Shown here one piece after another: positions 41,031 through 44,588 of a stretch of 44,588 nucleotides of DNA. The stretch is from an uncultured Bacteroidales bacterium (GTDB lineage Bacteria; Bacteroidota; Bacteroidia; Bacteroidales; Bacteroidaceae): assembly GCA_902800925.1 (NCBI GenBank), contig CADCGD010000030.1, positions 1 through 44,588 on the forward strand, written 5' to 3'. How positions within the stretch are numbered: the first letter of the stretch is position 1; each line of letters begins with the position of its first letter. Both the position numbers and the translations under genes were made by a program. Under the pieces are notes generated by a model. It did not search any database. It saw nothing but the letters and a program-made list of their open reading frames with translations, and was not told the DNA's origin.

Positions 41031-42356
41031 TTAATAGAGGAGAATCATTAACAGGTAACCCACACCGATGCTGACAAAGGTGGTAATCCAGCCTGCCAAC
41101 TGGAAGGAATGGTTTACTACGTAGCGGCCGATACGCGTGGTTCCCGTGCGGTCGAAGCCGATGGCTGCTACCTCGGTGGGGTAGTTAGGCAGGAAGAAAT
41201 AGCCGTTGACGGCGGGGAACAGCACCAGCAGCACCATGGGCGGCACACCCATGGCCAGTCCTACGGGGAATAGTGTCTTGGCTGTAGCGGCCTGTGAGAA
41301 GAGCATAATGCTGAACAGGAACAGTGGGATAGCGAAGAGTAGGGGATAGGTGGTGAAGACGCCCTCTACGCTGCCCAGTATCACGTCCTGGTGACCCTCG
41401 AAGAAGGTGCTGCCCATCCATGCTACGCCGAAGATGGACACCATGGCGTTCATGCCTGAGGCAAAGACGTTGCCGCTGGCGGCCTTGCGCACGTCGGCCT
41501 TGCCCACCAATAGGATGAGGGCAGCTATGCTCATCATCACTACTTCGATGGTGGTACTCATGTTCAACGAACCACCGTCAAAGGCAGGTCGTAATTCCGG
41601 GAAGATACCGAACAGCACCACCAGCACCACGCCTAGCAGGAATGCCAGCACGGCCCACTTTGCACGTGGATTCTCTGCCTTCGTCTCGTCAGCGACCTCC
41701 TCGTCGGCAGTGAGCAGTCCCTCACGGATACGCCGCAGATATTCGGGGTCTTCCTCCAAGGGCTTGCCCACGTAGTTTTGTACCAATGAGGCCACCAGTA
41801 TGGCAATGATGGAGGCCGGAATGGTAATCACGAGAATCTCTGTCATGCTGATGCCCCTGTCGCCCAACAGCTCCTCGGAGAGAATGGCTGCCGTGGCGGC
41901 AGAAACTGGCGAACCTGTACAGCCCAGTGAGGCGGCTATCGTTGCCACGCTCAGCGGACGCTCGGGGCGCAATTTCTCCTTGCGGGCTATCTCCGATATG
42001 ATGGGCAGTAGCGCATAGCATGTGTGTGCCGTACCTGCCCAGAGGCTGAAAAGCCATGTTACCAGAGGTGCATAGAAGGTGATGCGACTGGGTTTTTTCT
42101 TGAGAAAGCGTGCTGCCACGTTGACCATATAGTCCAGTCCGCCTGCGGCTTGCAATGCTGCAGAGGCCGTGATGACGCTGACAATGATGAGCATCACGTC
42201 GATGGGGATAGCTCCTGGTTCCATTCCGAACACGAAGACCAGGAGAAAGACACCTACCATGCCGTAGATGCCGAGTCCGATGCCGCCAACCTTGGCACCA
42301 ATGAAAATCATCGCTAGGACGATGATGAGTTGCAGGATAATCAGGAATGTTGCCAT
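41031..42356 (-). CDS. dcuA: Anaerobic C4-dicarboxylate transporter (DcuA/DcuB family)
   Basis: A 441-aa inner-membrane protein with about ten to twelve TM helices and normal Dcu length. Motifs include MFIGAKVGGIGLGIYGMVGV at the start, LFSLWAGTAHTCYALLPII, LGCTGSPVSAATAA, and a C-terminal PNYPTEVAAIGFDRTGTTRIG. Dcu carriers exchange aspartate, fumarate, malate and succinate in anaerobic fumarate respiration. It is the first gene of a dcu-aspA operon with its own -33/-7 promoter. DcuA versus DcuB cannot be settled by eye. Confidence 0.92.
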   Translation of the reverse strand: MATFLIILQLIIVLAMIFIGAKVGGIGLGIYGMVGVFLLVFVFGMEPGAIPIDVMLIIVSVITASAALQAAGGLDYMVNVAARFLKKKPSRITFYAPLVTWLFSLWAGTAHTCYALLPIISEIARKEKLRPERPLSVATIAASLGCTGSPVSAATAAILSEELLGDRGISMTEILVITIPASIIAILVASLVQNYVGKPLEEDPEYLRRIREGLLTADEEVADETKAENPRAKWAVLAFLLGVVLVVLFGIFPELRPAFDGGSLNMSTTIEVVMMSIAALILLVGKADVRKAASGNVFASGMNAMVSIFGVAWMGSTFFEGHQDVILGSVEGVFTTYPLLFAIPLFLFSIMLFSQAATAKTLFPVGLAMGVPPMVLLVLFPAVNGYFFLPNYPTEVAAIGFDRTGTTRIGRYVVNHSFQLAGWITTFVSIGVGYLLMILLY

Positions 42357-42415
42357 AGTATTTATAGATGTGAGAGAAATTTCCCTATAGTGTAGGCTTT
42401 ATGTTTTTGATGGGG

Positions 42416-42447
42416 CAAATATAGTAAATATATTTGATACCTACAAA
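42416..42447 (-). promoter_or_regulatory. Promoter of the dcu-aspA operon
   Basis: On the minus strand TTTG (42444-42447) is followed after 20 nt by TATATTTG (42416-42423), both matching the Bacteroidales consensus. The leader to the ATG at 42356 is about 55 nt. Confidence 0.75.
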
Positions 42448-42458
42448 TTTTTTTATAT

Positions 42459-42489
42459 AAAAAAAAGACAGCCCCTTAGGACTGTCCTT
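42459..42489 (-). terminator. Hairpin with T-run on the minus strand
   Basis: On the minus strand AAGGACAG and CTGTCTTT pair (one G-U) around a 10-nt loop and are followed by a T-run (A-run 42459-42466 on plus). It would end transcripts arriving from the tsf side, and may be the original terminator that the intron now separates from tsf. Confidence 0.5.
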
Positions 42490-42901
42490 CTTTGTTCGTC
42501 CAGCACGAACGTATTCTAATGGGTGAAAGTCCCAAATGCGCCCTTATAGCGGGAAGCGTATAGTCGGAGGCAAGGGTGTCTATCGCGAGGTAGAATCTGA
42601 AGGAAGCCCGAGACAAACATCTGGCCTGACGTACAGAAACCACATACAAGGCATATGGTCGTGGATGAGGCGGCAAAGAACACTAAAGTCCTATAGCTAT
42701 ACGGAACGACCGGTGTAAATGTGGCAGGTATAAGATGGAAAGAATACGTCCATAACTGGAGAGGTCTCGCAGGCGAGCCCACAAGGCAAGTAGTAACAAC
42801 GAACAGCGAGAAGTCAGCAGATGCCATAGTACCTACAGGAGTCGATACAAGTAGGGAAGGGCAGAACTTTAGTTAAACAAGTAGTAAATGAAGATTACCC
42901 T

Positions 42902-44293
42902 ATGAAGGAAGAAATGCAGAAAACAGGAAAAGGCTGCCATGCAGAGACAAGGACGGAATCCCGATGTACGCATGGAGTGCAGACTTGCATGGGGATAATT
43001 GAAAACAACCTTGTGGAAGTACCAATCGTAGATGGTGACTTACTGACTCACATCATCTCGCCGAGCAACATGAACCTTGCCTACAAGCGGGTCGTGAGCA
43101 ATGCGGGAAGTGGCGGTATCGATGGCATGGAGGTAAAAGAACTTTTGCCTTACCTGCGCAGCCATAAGGATGAGTTAGTAAAGAAACTTTTGGACGGCAA
43201 GTACCGTCCTAATCCTGTCCGACGGGTCGAGATACCCAAGGATAACGGCAAGAAGCGTCCGCTCGGCATTCCTACCATAGTAGACCGCTTAGTCCAACAA
43301 AGTATAGCCCAAATCTTGCAACCGCTATACGAACCTCAGTTCAGTCCCTACAGCTTTGGTTTCCGTCCTCATCGAGGTGCCCATCAGGCCTTGCGGTGTG
43401 CGCAATCCATCATCAACGATGGCAACCGCTTCTGCATCGACCTTGACCTGGAGCAGTTCTTTGACAACGTGAATCACTCAAAGCTGATAGAGGTAATCAG
43501 TAGAACGATAAAGGACGGGCGAGTAGTCTCGCTTATCCATAAATACCTGAATGCGGGTGTACTGGTTGCAGGCAAGTACGAAGAAACGAAGAAAGGTGTG
43601 CCGCAAGGCGGTCCTTTAAGTCCACTGTTGAGCAATATCATGCTCAACGAACTGGACAAGGAACTGACGAGGCGTGGTCATCCCTTTGTGCGCTACGCTG
43701 ACGACTGCATGATATTTTGCAGAAGCGAGCGTGCCGCAGAACGCATACTTGAGAGCATATCGAAGTTTATCGAGGGTAAGCTTTTCTTGAAAGTGAATCG
43801 TGATAAGACAGGTACAGGCTCTGTATGCGGAAAGAAGTTTCTCGGGTACTCGTTTTACTTTGACAACGAGAACAAGTGTCAGTTGCGTTTACATGCCAAG
43901 ACCATCGACAAACTGAAAGCGAAACTTAGAATGCTGACGGGGCGAAGTAATGCCATGGGCTACAAGCAACGCAAGGAAGCGCTGAAACTCTTTATCCGCG
44001 GCTGGGTGGAATACTACAAGCTGGCAAGGATGAAGAAGACTCTTGAAACCATAGACGCATGGCTGCGTCGCCGCATCCGTATGTGCATATGGAAGAGTTG
44101 GAAGAACCCGAAGACGCGGATAGCGAACCTCATCAGATGTGGATTGCCTAAAAAGCAGGCATGGAAACAAGGCTGGGCTCATGGCTATTGGCATGTCGCT
44201 GACACGTGGAGCGTACATCTTGCAATGAGTAATTCTAACTTGTATCGCGCAGGCTATCGTTGCTTAATGGATTACTACGTATTGATATCGTAA
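42902..44293 (+). CDS. ltrA: Group II intron reverse transcriptase/maturase
   Basis: A 463-aa intron-encoded protein. The RT domain has GKKRPLGIPTIVDRLVQQS (block 2), FGFRPHRGAHQAL, DLDLEQFFDNVNH (block 3), PQGGPLSPLLSNIMLNELD (block 4) and the catalytic YADD at 265-268 (block 5). A maturase domain X follows (about 345-420, with FIRGWVEYYKLA). It ends without an HNH endonuclease region, as in endonuclease-lacking lineages that insert at nascent DNA. All catalytic residues are present, so the protein looks active. The first 40 residues are weakly conserved and the ATG at 42902 is an assumption; an in-frame ATG exists at 42914. Confidence 0.93.
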   Translation: MKEEMQKTGKGCHAETRTESRCTHGVQTCMGIIENNLVEVPIVDGDLLTHIISPSNMNLAYKRVVSNAGSGGIDGMEVKELLPYLRSHKDELVKKLLDGKYRPNPVRRVEIPKDNGKKRPLGIPTIVDRLVQQSIAQILQPLYEPQFSPYSFGFRPHRGAHQALRCAQSIINDGNRFCIDLDLEQFFDNVNHSKLIEVISRTIKDGRVVSLIHKYLNAGVLVAGKYEETKKGVPQGGPLSPLLSNIMLNELDKELTRRGHPFVRYADDCMIFCRSERAAERILESISKFIEGKLFLKVNRDKTGTGSVCGKKFLGYSFYFDNENKCQLRLHAKTIDKLKAKLRMLTGRSNAMGYKQRKEALKLFIRGWVEYYKLARMKKTLETIDAWLRRRIRMCIWKSWKNPKTRIANLIRCGLPKKQAWKQGWAHGYWHVADTWSVHLAMSNSNLYRAGYRCLMDYYVLIS

Positions 44294-44300
44294 ACGAAGA

Positions 44301-44332
44301 ACCGCCGTATGCGGAACCGCATGTACGGTGGT
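44301..44332 (+). ncRNA. Group II intron domain V
   Basis: ACCGCCGT/ACGGTGGT and ATGCG/CGCAT stems, GAAC tetraloop, 2-nt GT bulge on the 3' side. The CGC at 44303-44305 is the likely catalytic triad. Confidence 0.9.
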
Positions 44333-44399
44333 GTGAGAGGTCGGAAAATGAAAGTAGGAGGAAAACTACTTCATTTTCCTCCTACTCGATTATATGTTT

Positions 44400-44437
44400 G
44401 ACTCATGCCTGTGTCGGCGTATAGACACAGGTGGGTC
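44400..44437. other. Strong hairpin between intron and tsf
   Basis: GACTCA and CCTGTGTC (44400-44415) pair with GACACAGG and TGGGTC (44424-44437): 6 plus 8 bp with a 2-nt bulge. It lies 17 nt beyond the tsf stop and lacks a T-run on the minus strand. It may be the tsf 3' stem, or part of the site that attracted the intron. Confidence 0.5.
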
Positions 44438-44453
44438 AGCGTGTAACCAACGA

Positions 44454-44588
44454 TTAGTCAGCAACGAGGGTAAAGCGCTTGAAAGCGGTGATCTTCAGAT
44501 CCTTGTCCTGCTTAGCGAGCCACTGAGCAACAGTAGCCTTGTCGCCGTCGCCGAACTGGAACTCCTGGTCAACCAGGCAGCTCTCCTT
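44454..44588 (-). CDS. tsf: Elongation factor Ts, C-terminal part (5' end outside window)
   Basis: The last 44 codons of a minus-strand gene running off the right edge: CLVDQEFQFGDGDKATVAQW, then ITAFKRFTLVAD and TAA at 44454-44456. The pattern C-L-x-x-Q-x-F, then TVAQ, then FKRF is the C-terminal end of EF-Ts, which exchanges GDP on EF-Tu. Only a short part is visible, so the call rests on this end motif. Confidence 0.85.
   Translation of the reverse strand, partial: KESCLVDQEFQFGDGDKATVAQWLAKQDKDLKITAFKRFTLVAD

Larger units (their letters stand above)
42480..44390 (+). mobile_element. Group II intron
   Basis: A self-splicing retroelement. Domain I-IV RNA features start near 42490 (GTTCGT/ACGAAC hairpin, GGGTGAAAGTCCC) and the maturase gene is in domain IV. 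Domain V is at 44301-44332, with lower stem ACCGCCGT/ACGGTGGT, upper stem ATGCG/CGCAT, GAAC loop and a 2-nt GT bulge. Domain VI follows, with GAG-AGG pairing to CCT-A-CTC and leaving a bulged A, the expected branch point. The 3' end is near 44390. The 5' end is uncertain because no GTGYG consensus is visible near 42480-42490. The intron is antisense to both dcu and tsf and lies between them, so it interrupts no coding region. Confidence 0.88.

Noticed and set aside
39584-42356. dcu-aspA operon as a novel system
   Set aside because: Well-known pairing of C4-dicarboxylate exchange with aspartate deamination; nothing unusual in either protein.

Overview
The window looks like a chromosomal segment from a Prevotella-type member of the Bacteroidales. 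The evidence is TAnnTTTG (-7) promoter boxes upstream of several genes, many outer-membrane and lipoprotein genes with typical Bacteroidales architectures (TlpA/DUF4369, DUF3943, DUF4421, a very large LamG protein with a C-terminal sorting-type motif), absence of strong Shine-Dalgarno sites, and A/T-rich AGAATGA-type repeats between genes. Genus is inferred; no rRNA is present.

Layout. (1) 1-1700: the end of a mobilizable element, with a relaxase C-terminus and a two-TM accessory protein, stops against the 3' end of a minus-strand tRNA-Val(GAC). (2) 1833-14624: a co-directional envelope cluster. It holds an OmpA-like/TPR lipoprotein, a TlpA-like lipoprotein whose active-site cysteines are both serine, an AsmA-like protein with a Lys/Ala/Glu-rich tail, a patatin-Omp85 fusion, and a complete RND tripartite pump (adaptor, permease, TolC). 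(3) 14857-20746: an AraC regulator followed by TolC, HlyD and two ABC-2 permeases, with no ATPase gene. (4) 20775-21006: six hairpin-forming repeats of 41-42 bp, then a pfkA-DUF3943-DUF4421 operon to 25546. (5) 25547-26054: a convergent intergenic region full of hairpins and two small tandem arrays. (6) 26055-27766, minus strand: comM/yifB and, directly behind it, a short acidic Bacteroidales-type ORF that would need an ATA start to be full length. (7) 27777-38600: a 9.5-kb gene for a 3179-aa secreted protein plus a lipoprotein sharing one of its domains. This pair lies between two ~125-bp imperfect direct copies of the comM/transporter divergent promoter region; the left copy still carries the first codons of the transporter gene. 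(8) 38557-42356: the BASS-type transporter, a bidirectional terminator, and a dcu-aspA operon on the minus strand (C4-dicarboxylate exchange coupled to aspartate deamination). (9) 42480-44390: a group II intron with a maturase, inserted antisense between dcu and the end of tsf (44454 to window end).

Most genes belong to known families. The most unusual observations are the duplicated, complementarily decayed promoter region around the giant surface-protein cassette, the two non-coding repeat arrays, and the small ORF with its ATA start overlapping the comM stop. The complete metabolic theme on the right (export of C4-dicarboxylate with aspartate ammonia-lyase) fits a fumarate-respiring gut or rumen anaerobe.
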